Shown here piece by piece: positions 25,194 to 34,234 of a DNA stretch of 44,339 nucleotides (positions are counted from its first letter, which is position 1; every line of letters begins with the position of its first letter). Source of the stretch: Microbispora rosea subsp. aerata (GTDB taxonomy: Bacteria; Actinomycetota; Actinomycetes; Streptosporangiales; Streptosporangiaceae); assembly GCF_014647835.1 (NCBI RefSeq), contig NZ_BMPY01000044.1, forward strand, positions 1 through 44,339, in the 5' to 3' direction. The position numbers and the translations under genes were made by a program. Below the pieces are notes generated by a model. The model was not told where the DNA came from and did not search any database. It saw nothing but the letters and a program-made list of their open reading frames with translations.

Positions 25194-25205
25194 GTAAACG
25201 TTTAC
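25194..25205 (-). promoter_or_regulatory. LacI-type operator 2 (GTAAACGTTTAC, perfect palindrome)
   Basis: A perfect 12-bp palindrome centred 34 bp from operator 1, about three helical turns, so two dimers could bind the same face of the DNA. No other gene is close enough on this side to be the target except the divergent gene at 25344. Confidence 0.75.
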
Positions 25206-25329
25206 TGCCGGGTGTGTCCTTATCAAAGCGGTCCGGGCGAGGAGCGTCAAGTAACGAACACGTAAAGCGTCTAGATCACCAAGCCGCAACAAGGCGCGCG
25301 TTGGTTCTGCTCTTCGACCAGATTCGCCC

Positions 25330-25335
25330 TAGAAT
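25330..25335 (+). promoter_or_regulatory. -10 box (TAGAAT) for a leaderless transcript
   Basis: TAGAAT ends 8 bp before the GTG start at 25344, and no ribosome-binding site lies between. This is the typical spacing for leaderless mRNAs in actinomycetes. No clear -35 hexamer was seen. Confidence 0.45.
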
Positions 25336-25343
25336 CCGCCGAT

Positions 25344-26219
25344 GTGAACGAAGGTCACGAGGACCCGCCGAAGCTTCCCATCAGGGAGCGTTCTCCTCGG
25401 CCGGGAGGAGGCCGCCACCGTCGGCCGCTTCCGGCTGAGCTGCCGCCGGACGCGCCCGCCTTGGTCCTTGCGGTGCCGGGCAGGACCGGAGATCCGGCGG
25501 GCCCGAGCGAGGACGTCGCCGCGGAGGTCGCCTCCATCGTCAGGATCGACAACCCTCAGCTCGACCTTCGCATCGTCTCGCTGGCCGACGGCGGCGCCGA
25601 CCTCACCAAGGAGTTCGCCTCCATCGCCGCGCAGCGGCCCGCGGACGGTCCGGTCGCGGTGGTCGTCCCGCTCGTCACCGGGCCCCACCCGCGCGTGCTG
25701 CGCGCCGTGCGGGACGCCGTGACGCAGAGCGAGGCCCCGGTGAAGATCACCGCGCCGCTCGGTCCGCATCCGCTGCTCGCCGAGGCCCTGCACGTGCGCC
25801 TGGCCGAGGCCGGCCTGGCCCGGGCCGACCGGATGCGCCTGTTCAACGTCTCCTCCCCGGTCGACGGGATCATCGTCGCGACCGCCGGGGGCGACGAGGC
25901 CGCCCGCGGCGCCGACGCGACGGCCGTCCTGCTGGCCGCCCGCCTGACGCTCCCCGTCGTCCCCGCCGCGCTGGACGGCCAGCCGAGCGTGCGCGACGCC
26001 GCCGAGCGCCTGCGCAACATCGGCGCCAACCGCCTGGCCATGGTGCCCTACATCATCGGCCCCGAGGCCGACCGCGAGCGGATCACGACCGCCGCCGCGT
26101 CGATCGGCGCCGGGTGCGCCGAGCCCCTCGGCGCGCACGAGTCCGTGGCCCGCATGGTGTGCGTCCGGTACGGCGCCGCCTTCGGCGGCTTCGACGGCTT
26201 CGACGACCTGTCCGAGTAG
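25344..26219 (+). CDS. CbiX/sirohydrochlorin chelatase-like protein, catalytic His apparently lost
   Basis: A 291-residue protein with a double CbiX-like layout. GPVAVVVPLVTGPHPRVLRA, VKITAPLGPHPLLAEALHVR and ANRLAMVPYIIGPEADRERI are the segments usually seen in actinomycete sirohydrochlorin chelatases. The expected HGS motif near the start is VPGRTGDP here, so the metal-inserting His is missing. It is thus either a non-catalytic relative or has another role. The first ~35 residues are Pro/Arg-rich. The start is a leaderless GTG. It is divergent from the LacI operon, but I see no functional link. Confidence 0.6.
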   Translation: MNEGHEDPPKLPIRERSPRPGGGRHRRPLPAELPPDAPALVLAVPGRTGDPAGPSEDVAAEVASIVRIDNPQLDLRIVSLADGGADLTKEFASIAAQRPADGPVAVVVPLVTGPHPRVLRAVRDAVTQSEAPVKITAPLGPHPLLAEALHVRLAEAGLARADRMRLFNVSSPVDGIIVATAGGDEAARGADATAVLLAARLTLPVVPAALDGQPSVRDAAERLRNIGANRLAMVPYIIGPEADRERITTAAASIGAGCAEPLGAHESVARMVCVRYGAAFGGFDGFDDLSE

Positions 26220-26247
26220 GCGCCGCACCCATAGGCGTCGTGGCTCC

Positions 26248-26275
26248 GGCCGCCCGCCTCACCCGGTGGGCGGCC
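26248..26275. terminator. Bidirectional hairpin between convergent genes
   Basis: GGCCGCCC (26248-26255) pairs with GGGCGGCC (26268-26275), extended inward by GCC/GGT to an 11-bp stem with a 6-nt loop. It stands between two convergent stop codons. There is no U-tract, as is common for actinomycete terminators. Confidence 0.55.
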
Positions 26276-26287
26276 CCGGCAGCGGGG

Positions 26288-26650
26288 TCACGGAAGCGGG
26301 CGGCGGCCGGGGAACCCGAGGTCGCTGCGGTGATACCAGCCCAGGGCGGTCTCCCCCTCCAGCCAGCACAGCCGTACGGAGACGCCGCCGAGCACGGCGG
26401 GAAAGTCGACGAGCAGCGGGGCGACGCCCTTGATCTCGATCTCCTCGGCGTCGAACCAGCTCAGGATCTCGTCCATCCGCGCCTCCAGGGCCTTCGCCTC
26501 CGGCAGGCCGCCGAGCGGTGACGCCCCCGCGTACCGCAGGTCGTGGGTGAGCTCGGCCAGGTCGGCGCGTACGACGACGAACGCGCGGGCGTGCTCCAGC
26601 ACCGCGGGCATGAGCGACCTGGCCTCGTCGACCGTGAAGATCCTCGCCAC
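26288..26650 (-). CDS. DUF2203 family protein
   Basis: A 120-residue conserved protein of unknown function: RIFTVDEARSLMPAVLEHAR, ELTHDLRYAGASPLGG, DAEEIEIKGVAPLLVDFPAV and VRLCWLEGETALGWYHRSDL are the DUF2203 pattern. It is soluble and has no catalytic motif that I recognise. I chose the GTG at 26650: TAGCGT lies 7 nt upstream, suggesting a leaderless message. Confidence 0.8.
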   Translation of the reverse strand: MARIFTVDEARSLMPAVLEHARAFVVVRADLAELTHDLRYAGASPLGGLPEAKALEARMDEILSWFDAEEIEIKGVAPLLVDFPAVLGGVSVRLCWLEGETALGWYHRSDLGFPGRRPLP

Positions 26651-26784
26651 CCTCCGGACGCTACCGCATCCGCCCGCGCGAGGCTCACACGCGGGGGCGC
26701 GGCACACGCGGGCAGCGGTTCGAGCCGGCGCTCGGCGCCCGGACGCTGCCCGCCGCGCACGTACGGCGTGAGCTGGGACACGAC

Positions 26785-28388
<1,604 letters not shown>

Positions 28389-28404
28389 CTATTTCACAGT
28401 AGGG

Positions 28405-28420
28405 GTTTCACGATTGTGAA
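28405..28420 (-). promoter_or_regulatory. GlnR-like box / palindrome upstream of gdhA
   Basis: Read toward gdhA the site is TTCAC-N6-GAAAC, fitting the GlnR half-box pattern (gTnAC-N6-GaAAC) of actinomycetes. It is also a perfect TTCAC-GATT-GTGAA inverted repeat on 28407-28420. A further GTGAAAT lies 7 bp downstream. GlnR control of gdhA is known in actinomycetes; binding here is inferred. Confidence 0.5.
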
Positions 28421-28430
28421 CAACACGGTC

Positions 28431-29363
28431 TCAAGATCCGGGACGGACGAGTGCCCGCCAGACGTCGATCACGAGCACCGGGCGCATGCCGACCGATCGG
28501 TAAAGGCCGAGCGCGGGAGTGACGTTGTTGCCGTCCACGTGCAAGATCGTGCCCACCCGCCCGCGCCGCTCGTCGGCCGCGAAGGCCCGCGTGAGCAGCA
28601 GCCGGCCGAGGCCGCGCCCGCGGAAGGCGGGCCGCACCGCGAGCGTGCGGACATAGCCGCAGTTTTCGTCGGGCACGAAATGGTTCGTGCCGAGCAGCAT
28701 GGCCGCGGGTTCGCCGTGGACGCGGGCCAGCAGCAGCTGCGTCCAGTCGTTCGCGCTGGACGCCTCCATCTCGCCGGCCCACTCCTCGAACGTCTTCGGC
28801 ACGAACCCGAAGTGCTCGGCGAAGCCCTCCTGCTGGACGGCGTGCGCCGCCCGCAGCACGTCCTCCCGGTCGGGTGAGCCGGCCTCGACCGTGACCCCCG
28901 GCAGGAAGACGGGCCGGACTCCGGCGTGGTCGGTCCGCATGCGGTGGAAGCTGGTCGCGGGCGCGAAGCCGCGTTCCTTGGCGGCCTCGCGCATGCCCGT
29001 GTCCCGCTGGTAGACGCTGACGTCGACCACCGCGTGGTCGTGCCCGGCCTCGCGCGCGAGATCGCCGGCCCGGCCGAGCACCAGATCCCACAGCAGGGCG
29101 GCGGCGCCGGGCCGCCGCGCCTGCACGTCGATGTCCACGTTGTCGCTGGTGCCCTTGCGCATGGCGTAGCCCCAGCCCAGCAACTCGCCGTCCGAGTGGA
29201 CCAGCCAGCTGTCGTGCTCCAGGTCCAGCTCGCCGAGGATGTCGGCGATGTCGCCGAGAGTCCAATCCGGCTTGCCGGTCATTTCGATGTCGCGCTCGGT
29301 GACCAGCTCGTGGATGGCCGCCACGTCGGCGGACGCCGGCCGCCGGATGTCGTAGTCGTTCAC
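28431..29363 (-). CDS. GNAT-family N-acetyltransferase (tandem, mycothiol synthase-like layout)
   Basis: A 310-residue protein made of two GNAT-like halves. The C-terminal half has the acetyl-CoA loop VRTLAVRPAFRGRGLGRLLL and the ending NNVTPALGLYRSVGM, both classical. The N-terminal half (VNDYDIRRPASADVAAIHEL, WLVHSDGELLGWGYAMRK) is more diverged. The overall arrangement resembles MshD-like tandem acetyltransferases, but the substrate is unknown. I chose the GTG at 29363; TACAAA lies 7 nt upstream, suggesting a leaderless transcript. Confidence 0.75.
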   Translation of the reverse strand: MNDYDIRRPASADVAAIHELVTERDIEMTGKPDWTLGDIADILGELDLEHDSWLVHSDGELLGWGYAMRKGTSDNVDIDVQARRPGAAALLWDLVLGRAGDLAREAGHDHAVVDVSVYQRDTGMREAAKERGFAPATSFHRMRTDHAGVRPVFLPGVTVEAGSPDREDVLRAAHAVQQEGFAEHFGFVPKTFEEWAGEMEASSANDWTQLLLARVHGEPAAMLLGTNHFVPDENCGYVRTLAVRPAFRGRGLGRLLLTRAFAADERRGRVGTILHVDGNNVTPALGLYRSVGMRPVLVIDVWRALVRPGS

Positions 29364-29551
29364 GTCATCGTTTGTACGCGCTCCGACTTGTGAGCGACTT
29401 GCCGGGCAATGGGCACGTCCCGGCAGACGTTCCAAGCGCCCCCTCAGATCCGGCCGTTCGAGGTCGCCGGACTGACGGGCGGCGCCCTCGGCGGCGTCTC
29501 CCCGCGGGTTCACCGGTTTCCTCAGCCCTCGGGCCGATGGATACGGGCCGT

Positions 29552-29560
29552 GAAAGTTTC
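29552..29560 (+). promoter_or_regulatory. GAAAGTTTC palindrome upstream of dehydrogenase 1
   Basis: A GAAA-N-TTTC palindrome 178 bp upstream of the first PQQ-type dehydrogenase start. A near-identical GAAAATTTC precedes the second copy at a similar distance. Palindromes of this form are operators of actinomycete sugar-polymer regulators (for example the CsnR type), so polysaccharide-responsive control is plausible. Confidence 0.45.
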
Positions 29561-29603
29561 CCCACCCGCACCCTGGCGGCGGACGTTCACCCAGGTCGGC
29601 GCG

Positions 29604-29640
29604 GTGGCGTCCGCCCGCTGAGCAGTGGCGTCCGCCCGCT
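29604..29640 (+). repeat. Two direct copies of GTGGCGTCCGCCCGCT
   Basis: A 16-bp unit at 29604-29619 and 29625-29640, period 21 bp (two helical turns), in the leader region of the first dehydrogenase gene. Function unknown; it may be a slipped duplication. Confidence 0.6.
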
Positions 29641-29737
29641 CATTGTCTCGGCCCCCACGGCAGCTTTCGATGGTTGAAAAGCCAGTTCTCCACCTGCTCC
29701 GTCTCCTCCCCACCCCTCGTCCTCGCGGGAGCATGTG

Positions 29738-31636
29738 ATGCCGAAACGCCTCGCCGCGACACTCGCGGCCATCCTCAGCGCGGTGATAGTCTCCGCCGCG
29801 CTCATCGTGACCCGGCCGACCGCCGCGGGCGCGGCGACCGGCGGGTTCGACTTCACCCGGGCACAGATCGCCACGATGGGGCTGCGGGTGCCCTGGGGGC
29901 TGACCTTCCTCCCCGACGGCGCCGCCCTCGTCTCCGAACGCGACAACGCGCGCATCGTATACGTGCGCCCCGGAGCCACGCCGGTAGTGGCAGCCACGGT
30001 CCCGAACGTGTATCCCGCGGGCGACGGCGGCCTGCTCGGCATCGCGGTCTCCCCCACCTACGCCCAAGACGGCTGGGTCTACGCGTACATCGGCACCACC
30101 TACGACAACCGGGTGATCCGGTTCCGGCTCGGCTCCTCGGGAACCCCGCAGGTGATCTTCGGCGGCATCCCCCGCGGCCAGTACCACAACGGCGGGCGCA
30201 TCGCCTTCGGCCCCGACGGCATGCTGTACGTGTCCACGGGCGACGCCGGGACCTCCTCCAACGCGCAGAACCTGAACAGCCCGGGCGGCAAGATCCTGCG
30301 CATGACACCCGACGGAGGGGTGCCCTCCGACAACCCCTTCCCCGGCTCGCGGGTCTACAGCTACGGCCACCGCAACGTGCAGGGGCTCGCCTGGGACGAG
30401 GCCGGCCGCCTGTACGCCACCGAGTTCGGCCAGAACACCTGGGACGAGATCAACTACATCCAGCCGGGCCACAACTACGGCTGGCCCGTCTGCGAAGGCA
30501 TGTGCGGCAACCCGAACTACACCAACCCCCTGATGACCTGGTATTCGGCCGACGCGTCGCCGAGCGGCCTGGCGTACGCCAACAACACGCTTTTCGCCGC
30601 GGCCCTCGCCGGGATGCGGCTGTGGGCGGTGCCGGTCGCCGACGGCTACCGGGCGGGCCCACCGGTGGCCGAGCTGGTGGGCTCGCAGGGGCGGCTGCGC
30701 ACCGTGGCGGTCGGCCCGGACGGCTGGCTCTGGGTGACGACGAGCAACCGCGAGGGCACAGGGCCCTCACGCCCGAACGACGATCTGATCATCCGGGTTC
30801 CGCCCGTCACCGGCACCCCGTGGCCGTCTGTCAGCCCGTCGCCCTCACCGTCGGCCGGGCCCTCGCTCTCGCCGTCGGCCGGGCCCTCGCCCACTCCGCC
30901 CGGCGACACCTCGCCGTGCCCCTCCCCCTCGTCCGACCCGGCACCGTCGCCCTCGCCGAGCCCCTCGCCGTCCCCGACTCCGTCCCCCTCGCCGTCTGTC
31001 AGCCCGCCGGAGTCGCCCAGCCCGTCGGACTCGCCCAGCCCGTCGGAGTCGCCCGACGCCTCCCCTTCGCCCAGCCCGTCACCGTCGCCCTCGCCGACCC
31101 CCAGCGCGTCTCCGTCGCCGAGTGCGTCGCCGTGCCCCTCGCCCTCTCCCTCACCCAGTCCCTCGCCCTCGCCGAGCCCGTCGCCGTGCCCTTCCGCATC
31201 GGCCGGCACGTCACCGTCCCCCGTCTCCTCGCCGGCACGGAGCCCGTCGCAAGGCCCGTCCCCGAGCGCCTCGCCGTGCCCCTCTCCCTCACCCAGTCCC
31301 TCGCCGTCACCCAGCCCGTCAGACCCGCGATCGTGTGAGGCGACGGTCCGGTTCTTCCAGGCGACCGTGGCGGCCCCGTGGGGTGAGGTGACGGTGCGGA
31401 ACACGGGCCCCCTGCCGATCACGTCCTGGAAGATCTCCTTCGTCGTTCCGTACGGCCTGAGCTACGTGAACTTGTGGAACGGCGCGTACGGCGCGCCGGG
31501 AACGACGGTGACCGCCGGCAACCCGGCGTGGGGCGGCCACCTGCAGCCGGGGGCGTCGGTGTCGGTGACGTTCTCGATCGGCTGGCACAGCGGCACCGTC
31601 CAGCCGCCGGCGGTCACCTGCACGGTCGTCTCCTGA
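29738..31636 (+). CDS. Secreted PQQ-type sugar (glucose/sorbosone) dehydrogenase with CBM2-like module, copy 1
   Basis: A 632-residue exported enzyme. The signal peptide (LAAILSAVIVSAALIV, cleavage after GAA) is followed by a six-bladed propeller of the soluble PQQ glucose dehydrogenase/GSDH family (~35-355): PWGLTFLPDGAALVSERDNA, GGLLGIAVSPTYAQDGWVYA, GPDGMLYVSTGDAGTSSNAQ and GRLYATEFGQNTWDEINYI. A very long Pro/Ser linker (~365-530), containing several Cys, leads to a C-terminal CBM2-like domain (CEATVRFFQATVAAPWGEVT ... VTFSIGWHSGTV). It is probably an extracellular electron donor or sugar oxidiser held on cellulose or chitin, possibly feeding lytic polysaccharide monooxygenases. ATG 29738 follows GGGAG at 6 nt. 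Confidence 0.8.
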   Translation: MPKRLAATLAAILSAVIVSAALIVTRPTAAGAATGGFDFTRAQIATMGLRVPWGLTFLPDGAALVSERDNARIVYVRPGATPVVAATVPNVYPAGDGGLLGIAVSPTYAQDGWVYAYIGTTYDNRVIRFRLGSSGTPQVIFGGIPRGQYHNGGRIAFGPDGMLYVSTGDAGTSSNAQNLNSPGGKILRMTPDGGVPSDNPFPGSRVYSYGHRNVQGLAWDEAGRLYATEFGQNTWDEINYIQPGHNYGWPVCEGMCGNPNYTNPLMTWYSADASPSGLAYANNTLFAAALAGMRLWAVPVADGYRAGPPVAELVGSQGRLRTVAVGPDGWLWVTTSNREGTGPSRPNDDLIIRVPPVTGTPWPSVSPSPSPSAGPSLSPSAGPSPTPPGDTSPCPSPSSDPAPSPSPSPSPSPTPSPSPSVSPPESPSPSDSPSPSESPDASPSPSPSPSPSPTPSASPSPSASPCPSPSPSPSPSPSPSPSPCPSASAGTSPSPVSSPARSPSQGPSPSASPCPSPSPSPSPSPSPSDPRSCEATVRFFQATVAAPWGEVTVRNTGPLPITSWKISFVVPYGLSYVNLWNGAYGAPGTTVTAGNPAWGGHLQPGASVSVTFSIGWHSGTVQPPAVTCTVVS

Positions 31637-31758
31637 CGCCCGTCCGTCGTGACCGTGCCCGCGCCCGCCCGAACGGGCCTGCACGCCCTGGGCGGGCGCG
31701 GGACGGGCGCACGACGACCCGGCGCCGCAAGCGGCCGGGCGGTCGCAAGGCCGCCGAT

Positions 31759-31767
31759 GAAAATTTC
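31759..31767 (+). promoter_or_regulatory. GAAAATTTC palindrome upstream of dehydrogenase 2
   Basis: A perfect GAAA-A-TTTC site 165 bp upstream of the second dehydrogenase start, matching the one before copy 1. It lies in the 295-bp intergenic region 31637-31931, in which I see no gene. Confidence 0.45.
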
Positions 31768-31931
31768 CCGGTTCCCCACGCCGTACCGTCCGTGCCGCGT
31801 ACCCGACCCGCTGGTCAGCGCGGGACGGCGCGGGCGTGGCGCGCGGGCGGTCCCCCGTTGATTGCACCGGGCATGGCGGACACGTTCGATGGATCACGAG
31901 CTGGAAGCCTACGACTCGACCTGGAGCCGTC

Positions 31932-33410
31932 ATGTCCAAGCGTCTCGCGGCACTCGCGACCACCATCGGCGCCGTGATCGCCTCCGCCGCGCTCGTCGTG
32001 ACCCAGCCGACCGCCGCGGGCGCGGCCACCGGCGGGTTCGACTTCACCCGGGCACAAGTCGCCACAACGGGGCTGCGGGCACCGTGGGGACTGGCCTTCC
32101 TCCCCGACGGCAGCGCCCTCGTCTCCGAACGCGACACCGCGACCATCGCCCAGGTGCGTCCCGGGTCCCCGCCCGTGCAGGTGGCCACGGTCCCGAACGT
32201 CTCGCCGGGCGGTGAGGGCGGCCTGCTGGGCATCGCGGTCTCCCCGACGTACGCCACGGACCGGTGGGTCTACGCGTACTTCACCTCCGCCTCCGACAAC
32301 CGGGTGGTCCGGTTCCGGCTCGACGCGCCGCAGTCGCAGCAGGCGATCCTCACCGGCATCCCCCGCGCCCAGTTCCACAACGGCGGGCGCATCGCCTTCG
32401 GCCCCGACGGCATGCTGTACGTGTCCACGGGCGACGCCGGGACCTCCTCCAACGCGCAGAACCTGAACAGCCCGGGCGGCAAGATCCTGCGCATGACACC
32501 CGACGGCAACGTGCCCTCCGACAACCCCTTCCCCGGCTCGCGGGTCTACAGCTACGGCCACCGCAACGTGCAGGGACTCGCCTGGGACGAGGCCGGCCGC
32601 CTGTACGCCACCGAGTTCGGCCAGAACACCTGGGACGAGATCAACTACATTCAGCCGGGCCGCAACTACGGCTGGCCGACGTGCGAAGGCGTGTGCAACG
32701 ACACGCGGTTCACCAATCCCATCGTGACCTGGCGTACGGCGGAGGCGTCGCCGAGCGGCCTCGCCCACGCCAACGGCACGCTCTTCGCCGCGGCGCTGCG
32801 CGGCACGCGGCTGTGGACGGTGCCGGTGAACGCGGGCACGGCCGGCACGCCGACGGCCGAGTTCCAGGGCAGCTACGGACGCCTGCGCGCCGCCGCGGTC
32901 GGGCCCGACGGCTGGCTCTGGGTGGCGACCAGCAACCGCGACGGCAGGGGCACTCCGGCCGCCGACGACGACAAGATCATCCGCGTTCCCCCCGCGGGCG
33001 GGCCGTCGCCGTCGCCGTCGGCCAGCCCTTCGCCGTCGGCCAGCCCCTCGGTGTCGCCGAGCCCCTCGCCCTCGCCCAGTCCGTCGCCGTCCACCGGTAC
33101 GCGTTCGTGCTCCGCGACGTACCGGCTCGTCAACCAGTGGCCGGGCGGCTTCCAGGGTGAGCTGGAGGTGCGCAACACGGGCGCCGTGACGACGAACTCG
33201 TGGACCCTCACCTTCACCTTGCCCGACGGGTACCGCATCACCCAGATGTGGGGCGGCCGGTTCACTCAGGTCGGAAACACGGTGACCGTCACGAACGAGT
33301 CCTGGAACGGCACGCTCGGGCCGAACATGACGACCACCGTCGGCTTCACCGGCACCTCGTCCGGCAGCATCAACGGGGCGCCGTCGTCCGTCACCTGCAC
33401 GGCCGCCTGA
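31932..33410 (+). CDS. Secreted PQQ-type sugar dehydrogenase with CBM2-like module, copy 2
   Basis: A 492-residue paralogue of the preceding gene with the same domain order: signal peptide, GSDH propeller (PWGLAFLPDGSALVSERDTA, GPDGMLYVSTGDAGTSSNAQ, GRLYATEFGQNTWDEINYIQ), a much shorter Pro/Ser linker (~360-395) and a CBM2-like domain (CSATYRLVNQWPGGFQGELE, TLPDGYRITQMWGGRF, SWNGTLGPNMTTTVGFTGTS) with the conserved Trp residues of cellulose-binding modules. Long DNA stretches are nearly identical to copy 1 (for example 32380-32500 against 30190-30310), while linker and binding module have diverged. ATG 31932 is preceded by GGAG. Confidence 0.82.
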   Translation: MSKRLAALATTIGAVIASAALVVTQPTAAGAATGGFDFTRAQVATTGLRAPWGLAFLPDGSALVSERDTATIAQVRPGSPPVQVATVPNVSPGGEGGLLGIAVSPTYATDRWVYAYFTSASDNRVVRFRLDAPQSQQAILTGIPRAQFHNGGRIAFGPDGMLYVSTGDAGTSSNAQNLNSPGGKILRMTPDGNVPSDNPFPGSRVYSYGHRNVQGLAWDEAGRLYATEFGQNTWDEINYIQPGRNYGWPTCEGVCNDTRFTNPIVTWRTAEASPSGLAHANGTLFAAALRGTRLWTVPVNAGTAGTPTAEFQGSYGRLRAAAVGPDGWLWVATSNRDGRGTPAADDDKIIRVPPAGGPSPSPSASPSPSASPSVSPSPSPSPSPSPSTGTRSCSATYRLVNQWPGGFQGELEVRNTGAVTTNSWTLTFTLPDGYRITQMWGGRFTQVGNTVTVTNESWNGTLGPNMTTTVGFTGTSSGSINGAPSSVTCTAA

Positions 33411-33423
33411 CGCCCCGCACGGG

Positions 33424-34191
33424 TCAGCGCGGCCCGACGAACAACGTCTGCGTGGCCGCGCCGACCTCGCCGGACTGGTCGAACAGGGTCGTACGGGTGA
33501 GCCCGCGCCCCGTGGGACCGATCGTCGTGGCCGCGTCCAGGCAGATCCACTCCCCTTCGGGATCGCGGAACAGCGAGATCGTGAGGTCCACGTTGGCGAA
33601 CAGGTAGGCGTCGAAGTCCAGGGCGCAGCTGATGCCGTTGCCGCTGTCGGCGAACAGCGCGAGCCGCTCCAGCGGGGTGATCTCCTCGCCGTCGACCAGC
33701 GGCACACGCGTCCTGCCCCACGCGACCGCGGGCCCGGCCTCCTCGGGTGAGCCCTTGACGAACCGCCAGTCGGTGGCCCTGCCGTACCCGAAACCCCGGG
33801 CGATCCAGGAGTCGGCGTCGCCCGGGGCGGGCGGCGGGACGGGCGCGGGCGGCGGGGCGGGCTCGCTCGCCGGGCTGGCGGCCTGCCTGATGCGCCACGC
33901 GGTCGCCCTGACCAGCTCCCGCCCGCCGGAGGTGACGCGGGCGCCGAGGCACTGCACGCGCCTGCCGTCCCTGAGCAGCTCGGTGCGCACCTCCACCTCC
34001 GCCACCGGGACGGGAGCGAACACGTCTACCGCCAGCCGCGCCAGCGGAAGACCGGGACCGGGCACACGGGCGAGCTCGTGCACCAGCAGCGCCGTGACGG
34101 GCCCCATGTGCTGATGCCGTGGGTCCCACGGCCCCTGGGTGTGCTCCGTCGCCTGATACCTGCCCTGGCCGAGGGGGATGTACATCGCCAT
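33424..34191 (-). CDS. Acyl-CoA thioesterase-like (TesB-type double hotdog) protein
   Basis: A 255-residue protein. The N-terminal half (YIPLGQGRYQATEHTQGPWD, HMGPVTALLVHELARVPG, RLAVDVFAPVPVAEVEVRTE) and the C-terminal half (GNGISCALDFDAYLFANVDL, ISLFRDPEGEWICLDAATTI, GRGLTRTTLFDQSGEVGAAT) are the two hotdog folds of the thioesterase family common in actinobacteria. They are joined by a Pro-rich segment. It probably hydrolyses acyl-CoA esters. I chose the ATG at 34191; TAGAAT lies 8 nt upstream and no ribosome-binding site is visible, so the message may be leaderless. It is convergent with copy 2 of the dehydrogenase, 13 bp apart. Confidence 0.75.
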   Translation of the reverse strand: MAMYIPLGQGRYQATEHTQGPWDPRHQHMGPVTALLVHELARVPGPGLPLARLAVDVFAPVPVAEVEVRTELLRDGRRVQCLGARVTSGGRELVRATAWRIRQAASPASEPAPPPAPVPPPAPGDADSWIARGFGYGRATDWRFVKGSPEEAGPAVAWGRTRVPLVDGEEITPLERLALFADSGNGISCALDFDAYLFANVDLTISLFRDPEGEWICLDAATTIGPTGRGLTRTTLFDQSGEVGAATQTLFVGPR

Positions 34192-34234
34192 GGAACAAGA
34201 TTCTAGGATCACCGGCCCAACCGGCCGCCGGGCG

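Larger units (their letters stand above)
29364..29737. other. Intergenic region with operator-like palindrome and short tandem repeat
   Basis: About 370 bp between the divergent GNAT gene and the first PQQ-type dehydrogenase gene. It contains the GAAAGTTTC palindrome (29552-29560) and two copies of GTGGCGTCCGCCCGCT. The remaining open frames are shadows. Confidence 0.5.

Noticed and set aside
30830-31330. Possible CRISPR or satellite array in the repetitive stretch
   Set aside because: The repetition is that of Ser-Pro codons in an open reading frame with no regular repeat-spacer structure; it is a protein linker. No CRISPR array, tRNA or rRNA was seen in the window.
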